Notes: generated by a model not told the origin, from the letters alone. 64,000 nucleotides of DNA from Marasmius tenuissimus (GCA_029532415.1 JAQOTA010000053.1:5828001-5892000), one strand, 5' to 3'; positions 26,235 to 37,317 are shown, counted from the first letter of the stretch. Program-made: numbers and translations.

Positions 26235-26768
26235 GGATGGCCAGGACGTGTTGCAATCCTCGTGAGAATTCTGAAAACGCACAGCCGTACGAGGGAATGT
26301 AAAAAGGAAAGCAGAAAATCATGTAAGATTACTCCCGTACGTCGAACGACATGCGAACGAAAAAATCGATCTTCTATACTGTCCCTTTTCGGGGGCTCGA
26401 ATCAAAACGTATTCAATCTCATTTGCCACAGTGTGCTACCGGCCCTCCGGTCCTTGAATTAGCCAACGGGATAACCTTGGTAAAGTGATAAAGGGGAAGT
26501 GTGTCGAATTCCTGTTGGATCCATGATTCAGGATAGTTACAGAATCGTCGATTAGGCACCCTGAGAGCATTGAGGGAGTCGTTGGTCTTAATGCTATCGA
26601 GATGTTGATTGGGTACAAAGTAACATTTCCGTGAGTGCGGTCCACGCACGGTGACGCCCTGCAGGGCGTGTCCCCTCTCGACATGGCGCAAATTACAAGT
26701 ACTAAGACTACCTCTCCATCCCCATACCCGAGCATTGAAATCTCTCACTAGGTTTCTGACTCCACACA

Positions 26769-27280
26769 TAGATTAGCGGTGGAGACATTACAGTGGTCGA
26801 AAGCTGGTGGTAGACCAATCCCGAGACACGCCCGCGTGTACAGAATGTGTCGGGTGGACGTCGAGGATGAGATGCATGTGTTCTGGGGTTGCTCGTCGTC
26901 GCCATTCATTTGTTTAGAGCGACATATCTTCATTTCCAATACTGTCAAGTAGGTACCGACATTCTCTAAGGTTGTCGAATCAGGGAATGCGCTGGCAATC
27001 ATCAATGCAGCACTCGATGGCAATTCACGAACAAATTCTGGCAGCATTCATTCATATATTGCTGCGTATCTTCGCAAAAACTCCGGTATATGTCTCCACC
27101 GGATGTGATATAGTATATTCGGTACAGGAGCCAGACCAGGACGATGATATCCAGGATGATTTTGTGATCCCGGAGGAAGACGATTATGATATCCTAGATA
27201 ATTTTTCTCCGTATCAAATACATATGAGGTACAACGAGACAAGTAGTACTACGGTTGTACTGTACAATGATCACATCTGA
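26769..27280 (+). pseudogene. LINE-type reverse transcriptase C-terminal fragment
   Basis: The + strand encodes RLAVETLQWSKAGGRPIPRH, then YRMCRVDVEDEMHVFWGC. This matches the zinc-finger-like tail of fungal non-LTR ORF2 proteins (C-x2-C...E-x-H-x-L/F-x-x-C). After a frame change at about 26950-26972 it continues as EQILAAFIHILLRIFAKTPVYV, the helix that usually ends these proteins. No reverse transcriptase or endonuclease domain is present upstream, so this is a truncated, frameshifted relic. A domesticated tail cannot be excluded. Confidence 0.45.
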
Positions 27281-27730
27281 TTATCTATGGGAATGCGAGG
27301 TTATCGTTCGAAACACATACAATAATACCGTGGCTAGCTACCATCTCCCGGAGAGCGTTCCCGACTGGAGCGTATCGTAACGGTACAGTTCTAGCTGCCC
27401 GTGGGATATAGTATTCTGGCCAGCTATATCGGCCACGGACCCTACCGTTCCAAAATGGGACCAAGCGCAGGTTTTTTATTTCTTATTTCCACCTACAGGG
27501 GAATAGAATGTCCCGAGTGGGAGCTAAATTTCGTTGTTTTGAGGGATGGAGAGGGATGTACAGAAAGCCTTCATGTCGCCAATTTCGGTCAACAGGTTAC
27601 GCTACTAAATCGTGTGATAGCAGTGTATTTACTTGCGTTCTTAAGGCCTTGGCTTGAGTAGAATAGCAATCTGGGAAAGTCTACTCGAAATTGGGAGTCA
27701 GCAACCGGGGTGAGCAAAGAATCCATTGAA

Positions 27731-28345
27731 CTAACTCGCCTTGATCCAATCCAACAATCGCAACCTGTACTTGTTATGAGCGAGGTATCCGTCGGAGTCG
27801 CAGCATAACGCCAACGTGAATAGACAACTCATCGCGGATGAGAAGAAGTCTTCACACAGGGGGAACAAGGCATCCGCGTCGTCAAACCTGCAATTTTGGA
27901 AGAGAGACGATCCGACAATGTTTTCGAATAGGTAGACCACCTGCCAACGGCATTCCGAGCTCCAGTACCAGCGGTAAGCTGCCAGAGCAGAACGGAAATG
28001 AGACACCGTGGATTTGGTAGTCCTGAGACAGGCTTCTTGATATGTGCGATGGAGCTGCCGGTCATGAACAAAGGGATCTGCCGCAGCGCTCCCAGAGTCG
28101 GGCGGGTAAGCAGATTCTATGATGGGATGGTTTTCACAGCGGCATTCGGTGAGGTGGAATGGGAAAGTTGTTTCTCCCAGCCTGGCTCGAAGCCCTCGTA
28201 ACATATAAGATGGGCGTTTCGCGCAACCAGAGCTGGCGAGAAGAGCATAGTGCAACGCGTCTTCCGAAGGAGAGTCATCATTGTTGCTGGGTAGTAACTC
28301 AAGGTGGAAGCGATGGTCAGATGGGGCCTTGAATCGTTCAACCAA
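27731..28345 (-). CDS. hypothetical protein, 204 codons open
   Basis: An uninterrupted - strand frame of 204 codons, ending in LAHNKYRLRLLDWIKAS. Composition is balanced, with several Trp/Tyr/Cys clusters (SALAAYRWYWSSECRWQVVY, CRFDDADALFPLCEDFFSS), and it looks like a real coding exon. No domain is recognised, and it has no signal peptide. It lies downstream of the NLR pseudogene on the same strand, so it could be a distal piece of that gene or an independent gene whose 5' exons I could not find. Confidence 0.4.
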   Translation of the reverse strand: MVERFKAPSDHRFHLELLPSNNDDSPSEDALHYALLASSGCAKRPSYMLRGLRARLGETTFPFHLTECRCENHPIIESAYPPDSGSAAADPFVHDRQLHRTYQEACLRTTKSTVSHFRSALAAYRWYWSSECRWQVVYLFENIVGSSLFQNCRFDDADALFPLCEDFFSSAMSCLFTLALCCDSDGYLAHNKYRLRLLDWIKAS

Positions 28346-28704
28346 ATCGGCAGTGTTCTATTTCACGCAAGGAGGACATGTCAGATTTCCACATATGTCA
28401 GATGGACGATAACATAAAGGCAGAGAGCGTACGTTTGATGCTGACAACTATAGTGCCAGATCCTCAAGTTCGCTTACAATTTCAAAAGATGCCGCGGAAT
28501 CTCCGACCATATTGTAGAACCAGAGGGCGGCAATGTCAAGATTCCGAAGACCCTTCAACAACCCCCTCTGGGGTTTCCCAGAAAGCGCAATACAAAGAGG
28601 AGCTCAATATCTGAAGAATTCGGGCGGGTATTGCACAAGCTGTTGAGTGCTAGCAGTCGAGTGACATATGAGAAACGTTCGTCCTGAACTCGGAAAGTAA
28701 TCAA

Positions 28705-29003
28705 CACTGGGTGCAAGGACCCGTAAGTTCCGGGAGAAATGTAGGATTGACATGAAAACTTATGTGGGGAGAATTTACTGTGATTCTCGTGGCCCATGCA
28801 AGAGATATCTGAGCCAAATTTGGCCCATATGCGAGAGAGATTTGATAGAAAATCCAAACCTGGCCTTTCTACCCCATTTCTGTCCATTTTTGGTATCAAA
28901 TAACTCTTCCCTTTGTTCCACCACTTATGCTAACATCTCCCCGCATAAAGTTCAGCATCAGTCTCGCATATCTCTCAAAACTTATGTGATCTTGCACCCA
29001 GTG
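28705..29003. mobile_element. MITE-like element, degenerate terminal inverted repeats
   Basis: CACTGGGTGCAAG at the left end is the reverse complement of CTTGCACCCAGTG at the right end. The similarity extends, with mismatches, about 65 bp inward on each side (AAGTT...GGGGAGA). Total length is 299 bp with no coding capacity. A CAA triplet borders both ends (left CAA/CACTGG, right CCAGTG/CAA), fitting a 3-bp target duplication as made by PIF/Harbinger- or CACTA-type elements. It sits just 3' of the NLR stop codon. Confidence 0.6.
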
Positions 29004-29013
29004 CAATGGACTC

Positions 29014-29273
29014 TCACCTTTGATGATTGATTTTGGATTGAGAAAGAGCCTTTAGCCAGCTCTGCGCTAGAGCGTAGTGTTCCTTGGATTTGTCAATATA
29101 GAACCTCCCTGAACGGGACTTGTCGAGAAGGAAATCGACGAAGGAAGTATGATATACGCGGATGCGATCATCTTTACCACGAATGCAAAGAATTGCGTGC
29201 ATTTCCCGTAGCGTTATGAGCACTGCTCCGGGTAGGAGTCCCAGTAGCAGCTCGATAAAGACGGGGCTCAACG
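29014..29273 (-). pseudogene. NLR pseudogene, C-terminal fragment (5 of 5)
   Basis: This is the 3' end of a STAND/NACHT protein gene whose other pieces lie at 42123-53626. It reads SPVFIELLLGLLPGAVLITL, then IRVYHTSFVDFLLDKSRSGR and FYIDKSKEHYALAQ, the conserved block after the NACHT domain in Agaricomycete NLR-like proteins, which usually monitor non-self or control cell death. The fragment is cut at its N-terminal side by the KDZ transposon, whose target duplication CTCAACG (29267-29273) is part of the codons. Confidence 0.8.
29267..29273. repeat. target-site duplication of KDZ element (left)
   Basis: CTCAACG here is repeated at 42123-42129. Including one extra base (GCTCAACG, 29266-29273 and 42122-42129) gives 8 bp, the length expected for KDZ/Zisupton insertions. 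Confidence 0.8.
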
Positions 29274-29520
29274 CACCTAAGTGTCCCACCACTGTACCAC
29301 AAACAAGTGGACTGAACCGGACCGGAAACGGCTGCCAGTTTGTGGTAACCTGAGGTGGCCTCCACCATATCCCATTATCTCCTTAACATAACCTCAATAT
29401 CTCATTATCTCTCCCCTCATACACACCAAGGCTCTCTCACCGCGTCTGCCCCTCGCCCTCCCGCCCTCGCCCCGACACCTCTCGTGACCTCTTTCCATTT
29501 CAAGCAGCACCTCATGACTC
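29274..29520 (+). repeat. KDZ left terminal inverted repeat, 247 bp
   Basis: Reverse complement of 41877-42122. Three substitutions (two of them C/T at CpG sites) and one single-base indel separate the two copies. Similarity stops abruptly after CATGACTC at 29520. Confidence 0.9.
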
Positions 29521-29934
29521 AGTTCAAAACATTTACCGACATCTCTCGCCAACCAACGTCCACCCGCCCATGCTATTGCCTGTACTTACAAAATTTATTC
29601 TCCAACGTTCCCTCCACCGCAACATTCCTCTAGATGTATTACTTGCTCTCTAAAATAAACCTGAGGCTCTCACTCCCTCCACCACGTCGCTCCCCAGTTT
29701 CTAGCTTACTTTTTACCACAATGACTTCCTACCATGTTTTTTACTCACCTCGTCGCCACCTCACTGAGCTCATCCGCAAATATCCCGAGTGCTCAGGTGT
29801 ATAGGTATTCAAGTTCATATAGCTACTAGTCCTTCGCATGTTGTATCAATCGTTGTTCAGCATATAATGAATTGATTCTATAGAATATCATACAAACGTT
29901 GTTCGGAATACTATACGGATACAAAAAAGTCGGG
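29521..29934. other. KDZ subterminal region without gene
   Basis: Pyrimidine-rich subterminal sequence of the transposon, with no open frame of note. It would include the 3' flank of the accessory gene. Confidence 0.4.
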
Positions 29935-32210
29935 TTAGTCCTCCCCGTCAGAGCGCTCTGCGTGCGAGGCTGGGTGTGTACTTGCTCCCAAGTGAGGTCT
30001 TTTGGGCGGTGCGCGGTTCCGTTTGGGTCGAGAATGTTCTGGATCCTCGGGACCCGGAGTCAGAGAGTTCCTGGAACCCGGGTCTTGAGAAATCTCTCTA
30101 TGCTTCCATTTTTGAATGTTCTGTTGTGCTGCGGGTGGAGGCTTCGACGTAGAGGGCCCAGCGGAGGGCTCCCTAGAAACCACAGTTGCGTCGATGTGAG
30201 GTGCTTTAGGATCACTTATTGGATCAGGAGTGGGAGAGTGAACTGGCGAGGGTGGAGGGAGAAGTTGAGGATCGATTACTTCATCGTCGATCTGGACGCT
30301 GGAGGGTGATTGCGTAGTTACCGCATGTTCAGATGGCTCGTTGGAGGATGAATCCAGACCAGGAGTGATAGGGGATATTGAACTGTCAATCATATTATTA
30401 AGAGCATCTCGTTCCGTCTTGTTTGGCCAACGTTGAGGTCGCGGTCGAGGGGGTTTGACGGGAAGAGTCGGTGGAGAAGAGTTGTCGGGAGGAATAATGG
30501 GTGCAAAGTCAGACGTCGGGGAGTTGGCGGAACTGGTGGATGCGGTTGCCTTCTTTCCGACAGCTGGAACGTCAACTGCCTTGGCGTTCTGCGAAGACTT
30601 GACCGGCTTTTTCACCTTCGAACCAGAGGCTTTTGCCGATTTTCCCTGTGAAAATATTGTGAACAATGGGGCATGATGCATCCTCAGAGCAAGCAAATTC
30701 ATACCTTGGTGGCCGCTGTCGGGGGTGAGATGTTCTCTGCTTCTTTCCCTCCGTCATCTCCCTCGTCATCAGAGCTCTCGCTCTTGCTTTCTTCTTCAGC
30801 CTCCGCTACCTTGGGTTTACCCCTTTTCCCCCTCTTCGTTCCGGCATCGCGACGCTTCTTCCGGGCCTTAGGGATGATTGTACTGTTGTGAAGACCCTGT
30901 TCACGTGCCTTCCTCCACGCCTCAAACTCGTCGTTGTCAAGCTTGCGGAATGTGGCGGTCCCATCGCGCCATGCGTCACGTAGTTCGTAGAGCTCGTCAC
31001 TCGTCCCAAACGAGCTTGGCTTTTGGAATGGTAGTCCCTCAGGCCAGCCTTCGCAGACGACTCCGTAAACCAGAGTGATAAGCTTGTCGAAGCGTTCATA
31101 TTGCATGGTGAGGTTTTTGGTTGAGCACGCCTCGTCTGCAACGCTCCGAATCAGAGGTAAAAACTGACATGAGCCTGAGAAGCACGTACTGAGGGAGTCC
31201 TGTATGAGCGCGGCAGATTCCTTTTTCAACATATCAATTTGGTCCTTCGTATTCTTCACCAGTTCTAAGAAATAAGTGGTCAGTGGCTTTGAGCTGCGAG
31301 TCATACTAGTAGCTGTACTCACTGGTAGGGTTGCAGCCCGCAACAGCCAAAGCTTCAATCTTCTTACCAACCATCGCCGTATTCCACCCTTTTAGGATCG
31401 TCGGTAAGTAGACTGGAATGCGAGAGTCTGTGAAAATCCACTGGGGTTTCATTATCTTCTCTGGCCGATTTTTCACGATGACAGCAGCCGCTTCAATTCC
31501 CACCCACTGCTTAAGACTGGAAAACTGAATAAAAAAATATCAGAACGGGTGTCAATAGAGTCAAATGTTAATTTACAATGCCAGTTATTTGTTTGATACC
31601 CCCCGCAGCATCAGCACACTTCTCCCTAACAGTCGGACGCTTCACCCGCTCCCTAGCATCCTGATCCCGACCTGCCAAGTACTGATCCATTGTTTTCTGC
31701 CGTTCCTCAGGCGTCTGACGGTTGTATTCGTCCTTGAACTGGTCTTGAATTTGCTGGACAGTCAAAACGGGTCCACCGGCTGGTTGTGAGTCGTATGAGA
31801 CTAGCGGTGATGCTGAGAGTGCCAGAGAACTTACTGGCTCGAATCTCATGCAACTTAACCCACTTGAACACATTGAAAGGATTAGGTTTATTGACGGGCT
31901 TAGTGAGGCGAATGCCGCCTTGGAAGAACATGTCGAGGAAGTAGCGTGCCTTCATATCGTACTCGCCTGCTAATGTGTTGCATTCGTCGCGGACATGCCA
32001 TCGAAGGGCAGCTATCCTCTTCTTGATAGTAATATCACGGCTCTTCCGATTTTGTCGACGTCGCTCGCGTTCTGCTCGAGTCACAGGTGCGCGTTTTTGG
32101 CCCTTGTTCCTTGTCTTCTTCATGCATGCTGCAGGCGCAACGACTGAGCTGTATTTGGCAGCAAGCAGGTTGAGGTGGCGTTTGTGGCGTATGCCAATGG
32201 TTCTGCCCAT
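29935..32210 (-). CDS. KDZ-associated accessory protein, 665 residues
   Basis: There are six exons (32210-31835, 31779-31577, 31524-31323, 31264-31190, 31135-30705, 30645-29935), all with GT-AG introns. The sum of 1998 nt closes in frame. The N-terminus is basic (MGRTIGIRHKRHLNLLAAKY; RAERERRRQNRKSRD). It is followed by RYFLDMFFQGGIRLTKP and NPFNVFKWVKLHEI...QDQFKDEYNRQTPEERQK, a pattern loosely like an HMG box. A second conserved block is LKGWNTAMVGKKIEALAVAG. The last 300 residues are Pro/Ser-rich and disordered. I recall this as a repeated Agaricomycete protein family of unknown function. Its position inside the inverted repeats makes it cargo of this element. Nuclear DNA binding is inference. 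Confidence 0.75.
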
Positions 32211-32857
32211 TGTCAGAGGGAGAGGTGAGAAAAAGTAGGAAGAGTGTTGGGGGAATCGAGGAGGCGTGAGAGGGAGCAAACCGGGATCAAAAGGACAAAA
32301 AATCGGGCCACAGACCAGGCATTTTTGATAGGAAAATTTGAGGTCAAACCAATGTCTATCTCGTGCGTCTGGGATGTTGAGATTTGAAAATGGTCCACGC
32401 ACCACTGCACCTGTTGCTCATCGAGATTCGAGCCCGATAACTCCGATCCTGAGGAAAGACCATTCATATTAGTCTCATCTGAGACAATAACGTTCAGTAC
32501 CTTGATATATAGCTAGATGGACTGTCCTGCATGTTTATTGCGCTACTATCTGAGTGATGACAAGCGTTGAGTTCAACTCGCATTTAATTGAGCCCAATTG
32601 AGTTCCGCCCAATTGAGTTCTTCGGCGAATACCGACGCTCACATCACGTGTACTGTTGGCAAATCTCGTCGATAGCCGGCCAGACTTCATTCCACTTTCC
32701 CCCATTGTCTCTAGCTCGACAGGGCCACGCAGCAAAATGACCAGTGCCAGCTCATCTCACAGCAGTAATATTTTGCTATATTTTTTATCTATCCGTCTTT
32801 CAGTTTACTGAACCCTGTGTCCACTGGATAGGTTCTTCCCCAAAGAGCCGAACACGG
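32211..32857. other. divergent intergenic region within KDZ
   Basis: This lies between the accessory gene (-) and the RNase H1-N-like gene (+), which start away from each other, so it likely holds both promoters. It contains repeated AATTGAG/CTCAATT-type words around 32575-32625. No gene is seen. Confidence 0.4.
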
Positions 32858-33667
32858 ATGAGGACACATACGCGGACGGTCACAGAACAAAGCCCCGGAA
32901 AAGGTAAAAATTCGATGTTGTTTCACTGTCTCCATACACATTTCTTACCTTCTATCTATAGTCATAACGCGTACCACCACCCGTACAACGGTGGTCACGG
33001 AAAGTCCGTCTCGTTCGAGTCGTGCGTCTTCTTCCTATAAACCCACCTCTTCCCGTCAATCCACCCGTCACGACGACTCCGACAACCCAAATGAGGATGC
33101 AACGATTTTGTTCACTACCGATTTGGAGCCAGAAACTGCCTCATCTTCCGCCACAGTCTCCAACACCTATGGCACCCCTCGATCAACCACTCGATCTCAG
33201 CCTAGCCCTCCTCCATCTCAAGCCTCCTCTCCTACATCTTCGCCGCCAACTGCTGAGTCTGGAGACACGGAGGAGTCCCTTGCGAGGTTCTATGAGGTTA
33301 GATACCCAGGCAAAGTTCCGGACCCCCAAACCCTCAGGGCTCCAGCTACAACGACTCGTATGTTTTACGTTGTTACCGCTGGCGTTGAGGTCAGGATTTT
33401 CACTGACTGGTGTGCTGTCTCTACTGCTTCTCACATTCCTTCTCGCTCACCCTCCATTACAGGAATAAGGCATCTAGCCTTGTTACTGGTATCAGTGGTG
33501 CCTGGCACGAAAGCCAGCGCCGATTTTACCAAGCTTGGCTCGTGTACTACAAATGTTACATGTCTAGATCCATCGAGACTCTGGACGAATACCAGAATAC
33601 CGCACCACTGGACATGCAGTTGGCTGATCATGGTTTGGATGATCTTGTAAATAGCCTGTCGATCTAA
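32858..33667 (+). CDS. RNase H1 N-terminal-domain (hybrid-binding) protein
   Basis: A 232-residue protein in three exons (32858-32903, 32962-33409, 33463-33667; 699 nt, in frame). It has a Ser/Thr/Pro-rich disordered first half, then a viroplasmin / RNase H1 N-terminal fold (FYVVTAGVEVRIFTDW, then, after the intron, VTGISGAWHESQRRFYQAW). In RNase H1 this roughly 45-residue module binds RNA-DNA hybrids. The pattern Y-V-x3-G-x3-x-I-F-x2-W...V-x-G-x2-G-A is seen directly. No RNase H catalytic domain follows, so it is a stand-alone binder. Such domain proteins are numerous in Agaricomycetes. A role in this transposon's life cycle is inference from its position between the inverted repeats. Confidence 0.75.
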
Positions 33668-34143
33668 GTTGGTACTAGCGTGTTGTATCTTATTCTATAG
33701 GCTTTTTTCGTACTCAAACTTGATTGAACCTTGGAAGAATGAATCCTCACCTGACTGGGCCATTGCAATGGCAACGATGTGATGCACATCACGCAGCAGC
33801 TCGGGGTAATTGATTATCCTCTATCAATGATAGGCAGACAGTAGACTGCCCGGTGCACTGAATTGGGGTGGTGAAGGCAATCGTCACAATTCATTCAGTA
33901 GGTAATACAGTGAGCTGAAGTAATTGTAGATATGGGTTTAGTGGGGGATTGTGTTTTGGACCGTCGTGAATCCCAAATCCTTGAAGCGGTAGCAAGGACG
34001 ATTAATGAAATGGAAGTTTGGCCATGTTCCCTTGTCACTTTGTCTACTTATAGGTAACTGACGCCGGAAGAAAAAAATCGGGTCCCTCATAAAATCATAC
34101 CACTGTGACTCTTGTCCTCTTATCTCATTACCACCATCATCGA
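33668..34143. other. intergenic, no gene seen
   Basis: AT-moderate spacer inside the KDZ element between two + strand genes. I see no open frame or repeat of note. It would hold the 3' end of the upstream gene and the promoter of the next. Confidence 0.4.
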
Positions 34144-35043
34144 ATGACAGCCATGTCTAACCCTACTGCTACCTCCTCCCCATCAATTGTTGCTTCAATG
34201 TCACCAGATTCACAAGCAGTCATGGTCAGCCTTCCGAATGACGAAGCCACGCCTCACCCCTTGGATGTTGACAACCCTCAGACCCATCTACCTGTGCTCT
34301 CAGAGCATGACAATGCCAATCTGGACGCCCAGCATAGTGCTGTATTGACGCAGCACCGTATCTCAAATACTTGGGGCAGGGCAACTGGCTGTGGAAAGGA
34401 CTTTGAGGAGACCGAGCGTGTCTGGGTTGATCGTGACAACCTCCAGAGCCCCAAGATTGTCTCACTCCATCCAGGCCGATCCGGCTGGGGCACCTCATCC
34501 GAGCCCTCTGTATTTCGTTGGCGGACTTCTGGAGAATCTGGACGACCCTCCCACCACCATGTCATCTTCTATGTGCGTCGTGATCTCTTCAGGATCATCG
34601 CGCCTCTCGGAGAGCCCAGAGTAACCCCTTTGACGGGAGCAGACAGTAAGAAATGGGCACGGACCCAACGTGAGTTTTTCTCTGTCTTGTCATTTGATCA
34701 GGTTGCTCATTATTACCTAGTTATTCAGTGTCTCCCTGAAGCCCAACATGCCAGGATTCCGGGCCCCGACTTCACTCTCGCTGAAGTTCGAGACCGAAAG
34801 TCCGTTGTTAAAGCGAACGTATCTGCCGCTCAGCAGGACATCGCACTGAACCTCTCACTGATGGACGAAGTTCGGGTCAAACAGGAGCCTCTTCGTGCCA
34901 CCTTGCGTGCCCTGGATAATGAGCGCTCAGCGCTCATCAAGAGTAACAAGAGGCTTGAGGTGGATTTGAAAGAGTACGCCGAGGTTGTCGACGACCTGGA
35001 GGATTTGGAGACTTTGGGGCTGGCATACACTCCTAGTGAGTGA
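34144..35043 (+). CDS. KDZ cargo, coiled-coil protein of unknown function
   Basis: A single long frame of about 299 residues (MTAMSNPTATSS...). The first 70 residues are low-complexity. The centre (RPSHHHVIFYVRRDLFRII) is mixed. The last 90 residues are strongly heptad-like (VRVKQEPLRATLRALDNERS, LIKSNKRLEVDLKEYAEVV), suggesting a coiled coil. No domain is recognised. A possible 51-nt in-frame intron (GTGAGT...CCTAG) begins near 34672, so splicing may remove 17 residues without changing the frame. Position inside the transposon makes it cargo. A homo- or hetero-oligomeric role is inference from the coiled coil. Confidence 0.5.
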   Translation: MTAMSNPTATSSPSIVASMSPDSQAVMVSLPNDEATPHPLDVDNPQTHLPVLSEHDNANLDAQHSAVLTQHRISNTWGRATGCGKDFEETERVWVDRDNLQSPKIVSLHPGRSGWGTSSEPSVFRWRTSGESGRPSHHHVIFYVRRDLFRIIAPLGEPRVTPLTGADSKKWARTQREFFSVLSFDQVAHYYLVIQCLPEAQHARIPGPDFTLAEVRDRKSVVKANVSAAQQDIALNLSLMDEVRVKQEPLRATLRALDNERSALIKSNKRLEVDLKEYAEVVDDLEDLETLGLAYTPSE

Positions 35044-35590
35044 GGGCCTGCGTGGTTTGCTCGTCCTTACCACGTAACTATACATACTCCTACATACTCC
35101 TTTGCGTCAGTGTTTGTATGTGTCCCACGTAAAATTCATATTTCGTTTTTCGTGCTCAGTTCAACTCAGTCCAATAAGGTGATATGGATCCATTTGCTGT
35201 GACAGCAGCTTGCAGTCTGAGTACCAGTACCCGTAGAATCTCTTACTATAACTCAATAGACCTCGAGTAGCGAAGATCTCTATTGAATTGGATTCAATAG
35301 GATCGACGCTTCAAGTAATACTTAATACTTAATAGAGTTTCTACTATGGTCCGATTACTAGTGTGGGGTGTTGGCAAAATATTGAGGTGCTCATCGGAGG
35401 ACACTGGTTGAAGTTTTCAATTAGAAATCGTAATATTAGCATCTTTCTATGTATATCTACTATCTGTAGAAAAATTGAGGTGAATGGCCATCGGATGAAA
35501 AAGTCAGGAAATGGAGGTTATGTTCGTTTGTGCATATGCATCTGCCATTGCAACTCTATCTCCACCATATTGTATGCCTTGACCCAAACT
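35044..35590. other. intergenic, AT-rich repeats
   Basis: No supported gene. It contains a tandem TACATACTCC pair at about 35081-35100 and AATAGA/CTTAATA-type repeats around 35270-35340. The first exon of the next gene must lie in or before this stretch but was not resolved. Confidence 0.4.
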
Positions 35591-36421
35591 ATATCATACC
35601 AAAGCCGAGCGCCGAGCGGCAAACAGGATCAAGAACCGACGCTTTTACAACAAGTAAGCTCATATATTTCTTCTTGAAAAGGTTCTAATGCGCTGTTTAA
35701 GGCACCGTACCGACATTCTAGAGTCCAAGCAAGTCAAACGCCATAATGATAATCTCGCGGCAGAAAAGGAAGAGTGTGTATTATTCCACGGTTCTATATC
35801 TACTCTATAACACTCTCTGCAGGATACGTTTTCGCAAGAAACGTCGAGAATACCGGGAGAAGCAGCAACCAAGGGAAAAACCTGTGGAGATTCCTGGAGT
35901 GAAGGAGCCTGTTCCAGTTCAGTCTGACAGTCTGAATTCGTGTCTCAGGTGCGTTCCTAGGTCTCATTATCGCCGAACTCAACTGAAAATGTACTTACAG
36001 GGATCTGGAGGGTAAATTGGACATACTCAGGAAGGGTTATAGGCAGCTGGTTGAACTGAAGGAGACCACCATACTCAAAAAGCTCTGTTTGCAAGCTATT
36101 GATTGGAAACGAGCTGGTCGCCTACCTTTCATGGAGCGGCCAACCTGTCAAAGCCCACTCGTCGATGCTAAAGGCCCGTTCGAATCCAAAATTTGTGAGT
36201 GCGAAGCTCTCGAGGATGAGTATTGCTATGCAACTCGGGAAAAGGTCGGGGTCGAGTGGGACGATAAAAGGGGAGACTTCACGATATACAAGGGGGTCGT
36301 GTCAGAGTTTATTGGGTGCCTAGAGGTACTTCAGGAGGAGCTAGACTGCCATGGACCCAAGGTGGAACTGGAGGATCTATTGCCGATTTACGATAGTATT
36401 TACTGGTACCAGAAATGTTAG
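35591..36421 (+). CDS. KDZ cargo, basic N-terminus protein of unknown function (5' end unresolved)
   Basis: Three well-defined exons (35702-35773, 35823-35948, 36001-36421) plus an upstream exon ending at 35653 splice in frame with GT-AG introns. The N-terminal part is very basic (ERRAANRIKNRRFYNK, then RFRKKRREYREKQQ), suggesting nucleic-acid binding or nuclear targeting. The C-terminal 130 residues are a compact mixed domain (LDILRKGYRQLVELK...CECEALEDEYCYATREKVGV) ending YDSIYWYQKC. The start codon was not found, because the first visible exon is preceded by a stop in frame. It resembles no named family. Confidence 0.5.
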
Positions 36422-36628
36422 CGCCCGCGAGCGCCCAATAGGACTACTTAAAGAGCACTGATTCGCATCGGAAACTTGCCTCCAACCATCACCGTACACC
36501 GCGTCTTGTCAATGAAACGCCAGCAGAAACAGCGGTAAGAAGTCAATAACTCCACACATCACCTCTCTCCTCACCTACTTAACTCTAGCAACCCCCCATT
36601 GACTTGGGATGCTCGTTGAATGTGACAG

Positions 36629-37317
36629 GCAAAGAACCGTAAGAAGGCGCTGATGGAGGCAGAGTAAGTGATACCACACTCTGTGTCACTCATCCAATCC
36701 GCTGACACGTCTTCATCCTAGAAAAAGTCGAGCCCAGAGCCGATGCGACATAAACACTCCTTCGGCAGATAAAGGTGACCCGGACAAAAGAGATCTACAA
36801 CGCTGCGACCGAGATTCCAAGTGTGTTATACATCTTACCCTACTTTGTTCTGTTTACTGAAACTCTCGTTAGATATCTCAAGCAGCACCTGCATACAATC
36901 AAGACCTCTTTGCAGCGGGAGCTCAACAATAACCCGCTGCAATACCTCGAACGACTTTTTCAAGAGCTCGTCTTGTGGAAGAATGCGAATCACCCAGCTG
37001 TATCACCTCTCGACCATCCCACAGCTATTCTCCAGTCACTCGACCATACCATCAAGAAGATTCTTCAAGAACTTCGGTGCAGTGTGCTTGATTTCCTTCT
37101 TATAGAGAAGTTTCATGCACTCTGCATTTTTGTGGTCCATCTGCTGATGTGTGTGAACGATTTAAATGCCGCCTTGCTGGAGGAGGACTTGGTGGACCAA
37201 GTGGACGAGGTGACGGCTTCTTCTCACTACCAGACCTTGGAAGAGCGACATGACATGAGAAGTCTCAAGATGTTCGAGGGGGGGCTTCGGTACAAGTACG
37301 AGGTAGCCAGTTTGTAG
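36629..37317 (+). CDS. KDZ cargo, helical protein of unknown function (5' end unresolved)
   Basis: Exons 36629-36663, 36722-36820 and 36873-37317 splice in frame (about 192 residues). An upstream exon ending at GCG just before GTAAGA (about 36534) is in compatible phase. The N-terminus is basic (NRKKALMEAEKSRAQSR). The rest is probably all-helical (YLKQHLHTIKTSLQRELNN, LDHTIKKILQELRCSVLDFL), with a hydrophobic helix (FHALCIFVVHLLMCVNDLN) and an acidic stretch (LLEEDLVDQVDEV). It has no signal peptide and no known family. It lies 207 bp from the preceding cargo gene on the same strand, and I cannot exclude that they are one gene. Confidence 0.45.

Larger units (their letters stand above)
26235..28704. 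other. retroelement and host-gene fragments
   Basis: Besides the two entries within it, this stretch holds no gene I can support. Frames at 26419-26769 (-) and 27401-27661 (+) have no signatures. Confidence 0.3.
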
